A stretch of 64,000 nt of DNA from Lachnospiraceae bacterium (GTDB lineage: Bacteria > Bacillota > Clostridia > Lachnospirales > Lachnospiraceae), in contig JAUNAJ010000009.1 in NCBI GenBank assembly GCA_030527645.1, forward strand, positions 27,889 to 91,888. The letters run 5' to 3'. A model generated the notes under the pieces. The model worked only from the letters and a program-made list of their open reading frames with translations. It made no database searches and had not been told where the DNA came from. The position numbers were made by a program, and so were the translations under genes. Shown in pieces: positions 8,540 through 16,777 of this stretch (the stretch's first letter is position 1; each line of letters starts with the position of its first letter).

Positions 8540-9571
8540 ATGGAAAAAGCAAATCTTGACTGGGGAAGCATGGACTTTTCTTATAAACCAACCAATGCAC
8601 GTTTTGTTGCAAACTGGGAAAACGGTTCCTGGGATGCAGGTGCACTGACTGAGGATGCCAATATCGTTATGAATGAGTGTGCAGGCGTTCTGCAGTATGC
8701 TCAGACCTGTTTTGAGGGTCTGAAGGCGTATACAACTGTTGACGGACGGATCGTTACTTTCCGCCCTGACCTGAATGCAGCCAGACTGAATGATTCCTGC
8801 GAGCGTCTGAGAATCCCGACTCTTCCGGACGGCATGTTCCTGGAGGCTGTTGATCAGGTGGTTCGTGCCAATGCGGAATTTGTTCCTCCGTACGGAACAG
8901 GTGCAACTCTGTACCTTCGTCCCTTTATCTTTGGAAGCGGTCCGGTAATCGGAGTTAAGCCGGCTCCTTCTTATCAGTTCCGTCTGTTCACAACTCCTGT
9001 TGGTCCTTACTTTAAGGGCGGTGCAAAACCGATCACCATCAGAATCTCTGATTACGACCGTGCAGCACCACACGGTACAGGACACATCAAAGCAGGTCTG
9101 AACTATGCAATGTCTCTGTATGCCATTGACGATGCGCATGAGCAGGGATTTGCAGAGAACATGTATCTGGACGCTGCAACAAGAACTAAGGTAGAGGAGA
9201 CAGGCGGTGCCAACTTCCTGTTTATTACAAAGGACGGTAAGGTCGTAACACCGAAGTCTGACACCATTCTTCCTTCTATTACCCGTCGCTCCCTGATGTA
9301 TGTTGCGAAGGAGCTTCTGGGTCTGGAGACAGAGGAGAGAGAAGTATTTAAGGATGAGCTGGGCGATTTCGTTGAGTGCGGTCTCTGCGGAACTGCGGCA
9401 GTTATCTCTCCGGTAGGAAGAGTAAATGATCATGGAAAAGAGATCACATTCGCAAATGGACTGGATGAGATGGGACCTGTAACCAGAAAGCTGTACGAGA
9501 CTCTGACAGGTATCCAGATGGGTACAGTGGAGGCTCCGGAAGGCTGGATCCACGAGATCAAATGTGACTGA
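8540..9571 (+). CDS. ilvE: Branched-chain amino acid aminotransferase
   Basis: A 343-residue fold-type IV PLP enzyme of normal length for the type II BCAT group. It interconverts leucine, isoleucine and valine with their 2-keto acids, using glutamate/2-oxoglutarate. The start at ATG 8540 follows GAAAGGAG at 8521-8528; an earlier in-frame ATG at 8498 lacks a site. Seen in order: an ALTEDANIVMNECAGV-like N-terminal region, the tract YLRPFIFGSG, the PLP-lysine motif GTGHIKAGLNYA, the Glu-containing VEETGGANFLF strand that contacts the PLP ring, and an ECGLCGTAAVISPV substrate/PLP phosphate loop. It is monocistronic with its own promoter and terminator. Confidence 0.93.
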   Translation: MEKANLDWGSMDFSYKPTNARFVANWENGSWDAGALTEDANIVMNECAGVLQYAQTCFEGLKAYTTVDGRIVTFRPDLNAARLNDSCERLRIPTLPDGMFLEAVDQVVRANAEFVPPYGTGATLYLRPFIFGSGPVIGVKPAPSYQFRLFTTPVGPYFKGGAKPITIRISDYDRAAPHGTGHIKAGLNYAMSLYAIDDAHEQGFAENMYLDAATRTKVEETGGANFLFITKDGKVVTPKSDTILPSITRRSLMYVAKELLGLETEEREVFKDELGDFVECGLCGTAAVISPVGRVNDHGKEITFANGLDEMGPVTRKLYETLTGIQMGTVEAPEGWIHEIKCD

Positions 9572-9636
9572 TGTCAAATCAATACCCGGTATTTTGTGGA
9601 AATTGTAAAAAAAATATTCCTCTTTTTGGGTATTAA

Positions 9637-9666
9637 TTGACAGCTTTCTAATAGGAATGCTACAAT
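9637..9666 (+). promoter_or_regulatory. Predicted sigma-A promoter before the decarboxylase gene
   Basis: A perfect TTGACA at 9637-9642, 18-base spacer, TACAAT at 9661-9666. Transcription would start near 9673, inside the ilvE terminator, leaving a leader of about 190 bases before ATG 9865. Confidence 0.72.
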
Positions 9667-9699
9667 GAAGACGTTGAGAATTTCTTGACGTCTTCTTTT
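9667..9699 (+). terminator. ilvE terminator
   Basis: GAAGACGT (9667-9674) pairs with ACGTCTTC (9688-9695) and is followed by a T-run. The left arm begins immediately after the -10 box of the next promoter, so terminator and promoter are packed together. Confidence 0.7.
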
Positions 9700-9700
9700 T

Positions 9701-9877
9701 GTGCAAGTATTTCAGACGGACGAATTTCAATCGAACTGGCTCAAAAAATATGCGCAGGAAGAGCGCTTTCCATATCTGATCCGGAGGCTGCAGAATATCC
9801 TGACAACGTTTGAAACAGCGTCAATTGAAATAAAAATGAAGAGTACAGGAAAACGATTACGAATATGCGGAAACTGA
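9701..9877 (+). CDS. Possible small ORF overlapping the decarboxylase start
   Basis: A GTG at 9701 opens a 58-codon frame that reads like a real protein (WLKKYAQEERFPYLIRRLQ, then basic residues) and stops at 9877, overlapping the decarboxylase start by 13 bases. It lies fully inside that gene's 5' leader. There is no visible ribosome site before the GTG, and I do not recognise the product. It may be an upstream coupling ORF, the remnant of a gene, or chance. Confidence 0.22.
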   Translation: MQVFQTDEFQSNWLKKYAQEERFPYLIRRLQNILTTFETASIEIKMKSTGKRLRICGN

Positions 9878-11430
9878 CGAATGAAGAACGAGAAAAACAA
9901 AGCAGAATGCCGATCCTTGCAATGACGAAGGAATTTGTGGAGCAGAATCGGGGGTATTTCTGCATTCCCGGGCACCGCTTTGAGCGCGGGATGAATCCTG
10001 CTTTGCGGGAGCAGTACGGAGAAGGACTCTTTCGATACGATCTCACTGAGACGGATCACCTGGATGATCTCCATCATGCGGAGGGACCGATTCTGGAGGC
10101 ACAGCAGCTTGCGGCACAGCTTTTCGGCAGTGATCGCTGTTTTTTTCTTGTAAACGGAACCACCTGCGGCAATGAAGCGATGATCCTGACGGCAGTTTCT
10201 CCCGGTGAAAAGATTCTCATAGCAAGAAATGCACATAAGTCTGTCACTATGGGTCTGATCCTCAGCGGAGCGGTTCCTGTATGGATGGAACCGGAGATGG
10301 ATGAGGAATGGGGATTCGCGGGAGAGATCTTACCTGAGACGGTGGAACGGCACCTGAAGGAGCAGCCGGATTGCAAGGCGGTTTTTCTTGTGAGTCCGAC
10401 CTATTACGGTACCTGTTCAGATCTCAGGAAGATCGGAGAGGTATGTCACAGACACGGAGTTCCTCTTCTGGTGGATGAAGCCCACGGCTCCCATCTGTAT
10501 TTTCATTCGTCCTGTCCGGAGGGAGCCATGGAAGCGGGAGCGGATGCCTGTGTCCAGAGTACCCATAAAACTCTGGGCAGTCTGACCCAGACCTCCATGC
10601 TGCACATGCAGGGAACGCTATTGGATCAGGAGCGGATGGATGAGAACCTGAAGCTGGTCATGAGTACCAGTCCTTCCTATGTATTCATGGCTGCGATGGA
10701 TGCTGCAAGGCAGCAGATGGCGATGGAAGGAGAGGTACTTCTTGATAGAGCTCTGCGCCTGGCAGACCGGCTGCGGCATGCCGTTTCGTCCATGCATGGA
10801 TACCGGCTGCTGCAGGGGAAACGACTGGATCCTCTTCGTGTTGTGATCTCTGGAAAACCGATGGGACTTACAGGAGAAGAGCTGCAGGGACTGCTGTTTC
10901 AGAAGGGACGGATCAGTCTGGAGATGGCAGATCCTGTATCCGTTGTTCTGGTTCTGACCTGGGGCAATACAGAGGCTGAAATCAGTTATTTGATCGAGGT
11001 TCTCCGATTGATCCAGGAGGAGCAGACTGCAGGAACTTTCGAAGACAGAAAGCAGATATTCAAGTTGAACTCTGTGAGACCTGGCGCGGAGCTCGCAGAT
11101 CAATTAGACCTATATAGGCGCCGATCGAAATGGAACGAGGAATTCAGGTCAGCTGAGATAAAACATACAGCAAAACTGCCATCACCGGAAGTTGTTCTAT
11201 CCCCCAGAGATGCTTACTATGCGAAGAAAGAATCAGTGCCAATGGAGAACGCAGCCGGGCGGATCGCGGGAGAGCTGATCGCCCCCTATCCTCCCGGAAT
11301 TCCGGCTGTCTGTCCCGGTGAGCGGCTGACAGACGCATTGATCCGGTATCTGAAGGACTGCGCAGCCAGAAACTGCCGTCTCCACGGTCCTGCGGACGAG
11401 ACGCTGGAAACGATCCGTGTGCTGCGATAG
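9865..11430 (+). CDS. Orn/Lys/Arg decarboxylase (fold type I PLP enzyme)
   Basis: A 521-residue short-form member of the Orn/Lys/Arg decarboxylase major domain family, likely making cadaverine, putrescine or agmatine; the substrate cannot be read from sequence. The N-terminal region has GYFCIPGHRFERG and YDLTETDHLDDLH. VDEAHGSHLYF carries the PLP-ring Asp and His, and QSTHKTLGSLTQ carries the Schiff-base lysine (about K235). The C-terminal domain has LSPRDAYYAKKE and APYPPGIPAVCPGE, as expected. Between residues about 399 and 428 a basic, unusual segment (KLNSVRPGAEL, then LYRRRSKWNEE) corresponds to an in-frame copy of a dispersed DNA repeat and lengthens the linker before the C-terminal domain. 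ATG 9865 has only a weak upstream AGGA. Confidence 0.88.
   Translation: MRKLTNEEREKQSRMPILAMTKEFVEQNRGYFCIPGHRFERGMNPALREQYGEGLFRYDLTETDHLDDLHHAEGPILEAQQLAAQLFGSDRCFFLVNGTTCGNEAMILTAVSPGEKILIARNAHKSVTMGLILSGAVPVWMEPEMDEEWGFAGEILPETVERHLKEQPDCKAVFLVSPTYYGTCSDLRKIGEVCHRHGVPLLVDEAHGSHLYFHSSCPEGAMEAGADACVQSTHKTLGSLTQTSMLHMQGTLLDQERMDENLKLVMSTSPSYVFMAAMDAARQQMAMEGEVLLDRALRLADRLRHAVSSMHGYRLLQGKRLDPLRVVISGKPMGLTGEELQGLLFQKGRISLEMADPVSVVLVLTWGNTEAEISYLIEVLRLIQEEQTAGTFEDRKQIFKLNSVRPGAELADQLDLYRRRSKWNEEFRSAEIKHTAKLPSPEVVLSPRDAYYAKKESVPMENAAGRIAGELIAPYPPGIPAVCPGERLTDALIRYLKDCAARNCRLHGPADETLETIRVLR
11059..11150 (+). repeat. Dispersed repeat (TTCAAGTYGARC / GCGCCGAYC family) inside the decarboxylase gene
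   Basis: The left end TTCAAGTTGAAC is at 11059-11070, then GAGACCTGGCGC, and 42 bases from the GAGAC start comes GCGCCGATCGAAATGGAAC. The copy at 16377-16455 has the same parts with the identical 42-base spacing, and the copy at 58032-58095 has a spacing of 39. The other two copies are intergenic; this one is read in frame as about 30 residues with no stop codon. Confidence 0.6.
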
Positions 11431-11477
11431 GAAGTTTTTAATCCCCATCATTTGAATAAAGAATCGAGGAAAAATCA

Positions 11478-12227
11478 TTGAAATATATTTCATGGAATGT
11501 AAACGGCCTGAGAGCCTGTGTAACGAAGGGCTTCAAGGATGTATTTGAGGCACTGGATGCGGATGCCTTCTGTATTCAGGAGAGCAAGCTGCAGGAGGGA
11601 CAGATCGACTTGGAGCTTCCCGGTTATCACCAGTACTGGAACTATGCTGAGAAAAAGGGCTATTCCGGTACGGCGATCTTTACCAAAAAAGAGCCGCTCA
11701 GCGTCAGGTACGGAATGGACATTCCGGAGCACGACCATGAGGGCAGAGTGATCGCTCTGGAATTTGAGGATCATTATCTTGTTACTGTGTACACACCCAA
11801 TTCTCAGGATGGACTGAAACGTCTGGATTACAGAATGGACTGGGAGGATGCATTTCGGGCGTATCTGAAAATACTGGAGAAAAACAAACCGGTGATCGTC
11901 TGTGGGGATCTGAACGTAGCCCATGAGGAGATCGATCTGAAGAATCCGAAGACAAACAGGAAAAATGCCGGCTTTTCGGACGAGGAGCGTGCTAAATTCA
12001 CAGAGCTTCTGGATGCGGGCTTTGTGGACACCTACCGCAGTCTCTATCCTGAAAAGGTTGAATATTCCTGGTGGTCCTATCGGTTCAGGGCCAGAGAGAA
12101 AAATGCCGGATGGCGGATTGACTACTTTGTTGTGTCTGAGGCACTTCGGTCCAGAGTGAAGGAGGCCAGGATCCATACGGAGATCTTCGGATCCGATCAC
12201 TGTCCGGTAGAGCTTTTGCTGGATTAA
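11478..12227 (+). CDS. xth: Exodeoxyribonuclease III / AP endonuclease
   Basis: A 249-residue enzyme of the exonuclease III family that cuts DNA at abasic sites and removes 3' nucleotides during base-excision repair. The start is TTG 11478, chosen because CGAGGA at 11465-11470 is seven bases upstream and the product begins with the family's [13 protein letters not shown]. Catalytic motifs are seen in order: ESK (metal Glu in CIQESKL), [11 protein letters not shown] (Asp/Asn pair), [11 protein letters not shown], and SDHCPVEL (final Asp-His). Intact and of typical length. It follows the decarboxylase after 47 bases. Confidence 0.93.
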   Translation: MKYISWNVNGLRACVTKGFKDVFEALDADAFCIQESKLQEGQIDLELPGYHQYWNYAEKKGYSGTAIFTKKEPLSVRYGMDIPEHDHEGRVIALEFEDHYLVTVYTPNSQDGLKRLDYRMDWEDAFRAYLKILEKNKPVIVCGDLNVAHEEIDLKNPKTNRKNAGFSDEERAKFTELLDAGFVDTYRSLYPEKVEYSWWSYRFRAREKNAGWRIDYFVVSEALRSRVKEARIHTEIFGSDHCPVELLLD

Positions 12228-12374
12228 ATCCCCGGCACCGGATTTTGCAGTCGTCTGTAAAGAACGGCTTGAATATTTTACATGAGGCATATTTCGAAAG
12301 CTCGATTGTAGAATAAAGAAAACTTACAAATCGTGAAACAAATTTCCGCACATGCGGAGCGGAGGGATATGAAA

Positions 12375-14339
12375 ATGGGTAAGTTAAATATAGAGATTAT
12401 TGCAGATGGTGTTCCCTTCGGCAGTGAGATCGGCAATCCGATCCGGTTTGGCGTGCATCAGGTGGGCGACTATCACGTATTCATGGTTCCTGTGCCTGCG
12501 CAGGCAGACTGTGATCTGCTTCTGTACCTTCCGGAAAGCAAGGAGCCGGATGCAGTGATCCCCATGAAGGAGCAGGAAAATCTGGGAATGATCCGGCAGG
12601 TCACGCTTCGGTGGCCGAAACGGCTGAAGCTGGAGTATATGTATCGGGTAAACGGCAGGCTGGAATCCTGTCCCTACGGCAAGGCTGTTTCCGCATCCGG
12701 AAGATCGGTGGTGGAGCCGGTGAAGCAGGCGAAGACAGAGCCGCTTCATATTCCCTTTAATGAAATGATCCTGTATAAGGCCCATGTAAAGGGATTGACC
12801 ATGGGAAAGGGCTCCGGAGCCCGTCACAGAGGTACATTCACCGGAGTGAAGGAAAAGATCCCTTATCTGAAGGAGCTGGGAGTGAATGCCCTGCTGCTGA
12901 TGCCGGTCTATGAGTTTCAGGAGGAGACCAATGTGGTGCCAATGAAGCACACGGATCCGGAGGTCTTTCAGGGCTTTGCGATTCCGGAGGAGGTGACGGA
13001 GCCTGTTGAACCTGAAAAGGAAGAGACACTGACCAATTACTGGGGCTATGTAGAGGGACGGTATTTTGTCCCGAAGAAGTCCTACTGCGCAACGGCAGAT
13101 TCTACAAAGGAGTTTGCGGATCTGGTGGATGCCCTGCATACGGCAGGGATTGAGCTGCATCTGGAGCTCTTCTTTGCGGAGGACTGTCTGGCATCCTTTG
13201 CGGTGGATGTACTGCGGTACTGGAAGAGCACCTATAAGGTGGACGGCTTCCATCTGATCGGCGGAGGCAGCTGGGTCAATGCGGTTCTGGCAGATCCTCT
13301 CCTGAAGAAAACCAAGCTGTTCTACGCAGGCTACAGTCCGGAGCTGATGGAGCTGACGGATGTGACCTACTGGGGCAGCCATGAGGTTCGTCCCTCCGCA
13401 TTTGGAGTGACACAGACCAGAAAGCCCTATGAGAGAAATCTGGTGGAATACAATCGGTCCTATGCCGATCATATGCGCAGGTTCCTGAAGGGGGATGACA
13501 ATACCGTTCGGGACGCGGCCTGGTTTACCTCGAGAAATTATTGTCCGGCTCCTGCTGTGAATTATTTTGCGGATCAGGACGGATTCACCATGTGGGATAT
13601 GGTGAGCTACGACGTGAAGCACAATGAAGCCAACGGTCAGGGAAATCTGGACGGCTCCTATGACAATTTCTCCTGGAACTGCGGAACGGAGGGGCCGACT
13701 GCAAAAAAAGCAGTCAATGCACTGCGGCTCAGACAGCTGAAGAATGCATTTCTCCTTCTGGCTGTCAGTCAGGGCATTCCCATGATCTATGCCGGAGACG
13801 AGATCATGAATACCCAGGAGGGCAACAACAATACCTGGTGTCAGGATAACGAGACCGGCTGGGTGAGCTGGAAGAAAAGAAAGGATTCCCTGCTTCTTCA
13901 GCAGTTTCTGAAGGATGTCCTGGCATTCCGGAAGGAGCATCCGGTACTCCACCAGATCCATGAGATCACCCATGCAGACAAGCTGGGCTTCGGTATTCCG
14001 GATCTGTCCTATCACGGAGTCCGGGCATGGATCCCCGAGTTTTTCCCGGACAGCCATATGCTTGGAATGCTGTACTGCGGAAGCTATGCGGAGAAGGCAG
14101 ACGGACAGAAGGATACATCCATCTATATCGCTGCAAACATGGACTGGAGAGAGCGGGAGTTTGCCCTTCCGTCCTTAAGCGGCGGTGAAAAGTGGATGGT
14201 GAAGATCGATACCTCACTGCCGGAGAGTGTGTATCCCGATGGCAAAGAAGCTCCGGTACAGGTGCCGGAGGGACAGGCGAAGAAGCTGGCTGCAGCACCG
14301 AGGTCTGTGATTGTGCTGATTGCGGGAAACGGCAGGTAA
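12375..14339 (+). CDS. GH13 glycogen-debranching-like protein with lost catalytic residues
   Basis: A 654-residue protein. The start is ATG 12375, eight bases after GGAGGG; a GTG at 12333 and an ATG at 12369 fit worse. An N-terminal CBM48-like beta region is followed by a GH13 barrel resembling isoamylase/GlgX (YLKELGVNALLLMPVYEF; a YAGDE loop near AVSQGIPMIY). The nucleophile motif GFRFD is GFHLI here (Ile295 in place of Asp). The acid/base strand KLIAEPWD is KLFYAGYS (Ala318 in place of Glu). The third motif is kept (QDGFTMWD, Asp402). Normal hydrolysis is therefore unlikely. It may be a carbohydrate-binding or regulatory pseudoenzyme in glycogen metabolism, which is inference. The frame is intact, so it is not a decayed gene. 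Confidence 0.75.
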   Translation: MGKLNIEIIADGVPFGSEIGNPIRFGVHQVGDYHVFMVPVPAQADCDLLLYLPESKEPDAVIPMKEQENLGMIRQVTLRWPKRLKLEYMYRVNGRLESCPYGKAVSASGRSVVEPVKQAKTEPLHIPFNEMILYKAHVKGLTMGKGSGARHRGTFTGVKEKIPYLKELGVNALLLMPVYEFQEETNVVPMKHTDPEVFQGFAIPEEVTEPVEPEKEETLTNYWGYVEGRYFVPKKSYCATADSTKEFADLVDALHTAGIELHLELFFAEDCLASFAVDVLRYWKSTYKVDGFHLIGGGSWVNAVLADPLLKKTKLFYAGYSPELMELTDVTYWGSHEVRPSAFGVTQTRKPYERNLVEYNRSYADHMRRFLKGDDNTVRDAAWFTSRNYCPAPAVNYFADQDGFTMWDMVSYDVKHNEANGQGNLDGSYDNFSWNCGTEGPTAKKAVNALRLRQLKNAFLLLAVSQGIPMIYAGDEIMNTQEGNNNTWCQDNETGWVSWKKRKDSLLLQQFLKDVLAFRKEHPVLHQIHEITHADKLGFGIPDLSYHGVRAWIPEFFPDSHMLGMLYCGSYAEKADGQKDTSIYIAANMDWREREFALPSLSGGEKWMVKIDTSLPESVYPDGKEAPVQVPEGQAKKLAAAPRSVIVLIAGNGR

Positions 14340-14345
14340 GAGTTT

Positions 14346-14903
14346 ATGCATATCTGGGGACATTTTCGTACAATCACACATCATAAGCTGCTGGTTACAG
14401 GCTACTGTTTCCGGATCGGGCTGATCCGGCAGGGGCTTGCCCATGATCTGAGCAAGTATTCCCCAACAGAGTTCTGGAGAGGCTGCAGGTACTGGCAGGG
14501 AAACCGGAGTCCCAACAATGCAGAACGGGAGGACACGGGAGTATCGCTGGCCTGGCTGCACCATAAGGGACGGAATAAGCATCATTTCGAGTACTGGATC
14601 GATTACGATCTGAGCAATGAGCGGATTCTTGCAGGAATGCCGATACCCAGGAAGTATGTGGCGGAGATGATCTGTGACCGGATTGCCGCCTGCAGAACCT
14701 ATGAAGGAGCGGCTTATACAGACCGCTCCGCGTACACCTACTACATTAAAGGGCATGAGAAACTCTGGTTTGTTCATCAGGACTGCAGGGATCAGCTGAA
14801 ATTTCTGCTGGAGATGCTGGCAGAAAAGGGCGAGAAGGAAACCTTTCGCTATATCCGGCAGGTCTTTCTGAAGACACCCTGGGAGGAGCAGAAACGAACT
14901 TAG
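14346..14903 (+). CDS. DUF5662-type HD-like protein
   Basis: A 185-residue protein starting six bases after the GH13-like gene, so probably in the same transcript. It shows a spaced His/Asp pattern: RQGLAHDLSKYSPTEF, an NRSPNN stretch, WLHHKGRNKHHFEYW, then MICDRIAACR. This is the signature of DUF5662 proteins, which resemble HD-superfamily metal-dependent phosphohydrolases and are often mislabelled as catalase. Substrate and role are unknown. The start at ATG 14346 has only a weak ribosome site, in keeping with coupling to the upstream gene. Confidence 0.7.
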   Translation: MHIWGHFRTITHHKLLVTGYCFRIGLIRQGLAHDLSKYSPTEFWRGCRYWQGNRSPNNAEREDTGVSLAWLHHKGRNKHHFEYWIDYDLSNERILAGMPIPRKYVAEMICDRIAACRTYEGAAYTDRSAYTYYIKGHEKLWFVHQDCRDQLKFLLEMLAEKGEKETFRYIRQVFLKTPWEEQKRT

Positions 14904-14906
14904 CAG

Positions 14907-14935
14907 TTGACGGGGATATCATTTTGTAATACATT
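14907..14935 (+). promoter_or_regulatory. Predicted sigma-A promoter of lysC
   Basis: TTGACG at 14907-14912, 17-base spacer, TACATT at 14930-14935. The leader to ATG 15036 would be about 95 bases, too short for a lysine riboswitch, and none of its conserved structure was seen. Confidence 0.58.
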
Positions 14936-15035
14936 TAAGACTGGTAATTATTCGGGATGTGAGTTTGCCGGAACGGCAGCCGATCCCGAACAGATTCAAG
15001 ATCTTTATTTGATGACATTTGATGAGGAGATACAT

Positions 15036-16355
15036 ATGTTAAAGGTTGTAAAATTCGGCGGAAGTTCCCTCGCCAGTGCTGAGCAGTTCAAAAAAGTAGG
15101 TGCGATCATCCGTGAGGAGGCAGACAGAAGATATGTGATTCCGTCTGCACCGGGACGCCGTTTCGATGGAGATACGAAGGTAACAGACATGCTGTACGGC
15201 TGTTATCATCAGGCAGAAAAGGGTTCTGATTTTTCTGGAACTCTGGCCAATATTAAAGCAAGATATGAAGAGATCATTGCGGGTCTTGAACTGGATCTGT
15301 CTCTGGATCAGGAATTTGAAGTGATTGCGGAGAATTTCAAAAATCTGGCAGGCAGTGATTATGCTGCATCCCGCGGTGAGTACCTGAACGGTATCATCAT
15401 GGCAAATTATCTGGGATTCGAGTTTGTGGATGCTGCCACGGTGATCTGTTTTGATGAGGACGGAACCTTCAACGGTGACAGAACTGACGAGAAGCTTAGT
15501 GCACGCCTGGCACAGTGTGAGTATGCAGTGATCCCGGGATTCTACGGTGCAAACCCGGATGGTTCTGTCAGAACCTTCTCCAGAGGCGGATCCGATATTA
15601 CAGGATCTCTTGTTGCAAAGGCTGTACATGCAGATCTGTACGAGAACTGGACTGATGTATCCGGCTTCCTTCTTACCGATCCGAGAATCGTGAAGGATCC
15701 CGTTGTGATCAGCACCATTACCTATCGTGAGATGCGTGAGCTGTCCTACATGGGTGCTACCGTGCTTCATGAGGATGCAGTGTTCCCTCTTCGCAGGGAA
15801 GGAATTCCGGTAAATGTAAGAAACACGAACCGTCCGCAGGATCCCGGAACCATGATCGTGGAGAGTACCTGCAATAAGCCGAAATATACCATTACCGGTA
15901 TCGGAGGTAAAAAGGGCTTTGCTTCTATTACAATTGAGAAGGACATGATGAATTCAGAGATCGGCTTCGGCCGCAAGGTTCTTCAGGTATTTGAGGAGAA
16001 CGGACTTTCCTTCGAGCATACACCTTCCGGAATCGATACCTTCACTGTATATGTACATCAGAAGGAGTTTGAGGAGAAGGAGCAGCGTGTGATCGCAGGA
16101 CTTCACCGCTCTGTAAAACCGGATCTGATCGATCTGGAATCCGATCTGGCGCTGATCGCAGTTGTAGGCCGCGGTATGAAACGTCAGAGAGGTACGGCAG
16201 GAAGAATCTTCTCTGCGCTGGCACATGCCCGCGTAAATGTAAAGATGATCGATCAGGGATCCTCCGAGCTGAACATTATCATCGGTGTGGAGAATCGTGA
16301 TTTTGAGACGGCGATCAAAGCAATCTACGATATGTTCGTGCTTGCGCAGATCTGA
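15036..16355 (+). CDS. lysC: Aspartate kinase
   Basis: A 439-residue aspartokinase that phosphorylates aspartate, the first step to lysine, threonine, methionine and diaminopimelate. The start is ATG 15036 after GAGGAG; longer in-frame starts exist but lack sites and would precede the KVVKFGGSSL motif by over 40 residues. The kinase domain has KFGGSSLA, SAPGRRFDGDTKVTD, and the SRGGSDITGSL loop. Two ACT domains follow for feedback control: HTPSGIDTFTVYV and VVGRGMKRQRGTAGRIFSALA with DQGSSELNIIIGV. Length and order fit the single-chain clostridial form. It has its own promoter and terminator. Confidence 0.93.
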   Translation: MLKVVKFGGSSLASAEQFKKVGAIIREEADRRYVIPSAPGRRFDGDTKVTDMLYGCYHQAEKGSDFSGTLANIKARYEEIIAGLELDLSLDQEFEVIAENFKNLAGSDYAASRGEYLNGIIMANYLGFEFVDAATVICFDEDGTFNGDRTDEKLSARLAQCEYAVIPGFYGANPDGSVRTFSRGGSDITGSLVAKAVHADLYENWTDVSGFLLTDPRIVKDPVVISTITYREMRELSYMGATVLHEDAVFPLRREGIPVNVRNTNRPQDPGTMIVESTCNKPKYTITGIGGKKGFASITIEKDMMNSEIGFGRKVLQVFEENGLSFEHTPSGIDTFTVYVHQKEFEEKEQRVIAGLHRSVKPDLIDLESDLALIAVVGRGMKRQRGTAGRIFSALAHARVNVKMIDQGSSELNIIIGVENRDFETAIKAIYDMFVLAQI

Positions 16356-16376
16356 TAATAGTATAACATTGCATAG

Positions 16377-16455
16377 TTCAAGTCGAGCTAGCGAGACTTG
16401 GCACCTGGTGCGTTGGTTCGGTGGGCCTACATGAGCGCCGACCAAAGCAGAACGT
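16377..16455 (+). repeat. Dispersed repeat (TTCAAGTYGARC / GCGCCGAYC family), copy 2
   Basis: Starts TTCAAGTCGAGC (16377-16388), then GAGACTTGGCAC and, exactly 42 bases on, GCGCCGACCAAAGCAGAAC. AAGTC and GACTT flank a self-complementary centre. It lies between the lysC stop and its terminator, so it is part of the lysC transcript. Confidence 0.6.
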
Positions 16456-16466
16456 AGAATCTCATC

Positions 16467-16500
16467 AAAAAACAGCAGTGCTTGTCACTGCTGTTTTTTT
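16467..16500 (+). terminator. lysC intrinsic terminator
   Basis: A 14-base arm at 16467-16480 (AAAAAACAGCAGTG) pairs with 16486-16499 around a 5-base loop and ends in a T-run. Confidence 0.9.
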
Positions 16501-16647
16501 CTGCGGTGGATGTAAACAGAACGTCCACCGAACGCAGAGATATTCCTTCGGGTACTGTTTTATAAAGTACAGAGATTCAAACAGGTATGGTTCATGTAAT
16601 TTTGGAATACAAAATATTCGAATAAGTATGGAAAATTTGTAACGGTT

Positions 16648-16656
16648 TGCTATAAT
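16648..16656 (+). promoter_or_regulatory. Extended -10 promoter of the large secreted-protein gene
   Basis: TGC-TATAAT at 16648-16656 is a perfect extended -10. A 15-base inverted repeat, GAATA-N5-TATTC at 16605-16619, lies upstream and could be an operator, for example for an iron or stress regulator, but it does not match a canonical Fur box. A leader hairpin (ACCGGT arms near 16698 and 16723) follows before the ATG. This covers the 277-base gap 16501-16777. Confidence 0.55.
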
Positions 16657-16777
16657 AGTAGGATAGTTAATTCAGAAACTGAAAGCATGCTTTTGAACCG
16701 GTAATCAGAAATCATAAGTGATACCGGTACTGAATTTAAAGCAGCTTAAATAGTAAATATTAAGGAGGTAATGAAGA

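Noticed and set aside
8351..9730. Long minus-strand open frame opposite ilvE (459 codons)
   Set aside because: Fully antisense to a gene with intact BCAT motifs; the product has no recognisable domain and no ribosome site. It results from codon bias of the true strand. The same applies to minus-strand frames at 6067-7221, 12384-14057, 28407-29576 and 31774-32781.
14936..15035. Lysine riboswitch before lysC
   Set aside because: The leader is about 95 bases, too short, and lacks the conserved helices.
16605..16619. Fur box upstream of the large secreted protein
   Set aside because: GAATA-N5-TATTC is palindromic but does not match the Fur consensus well enough to name it.
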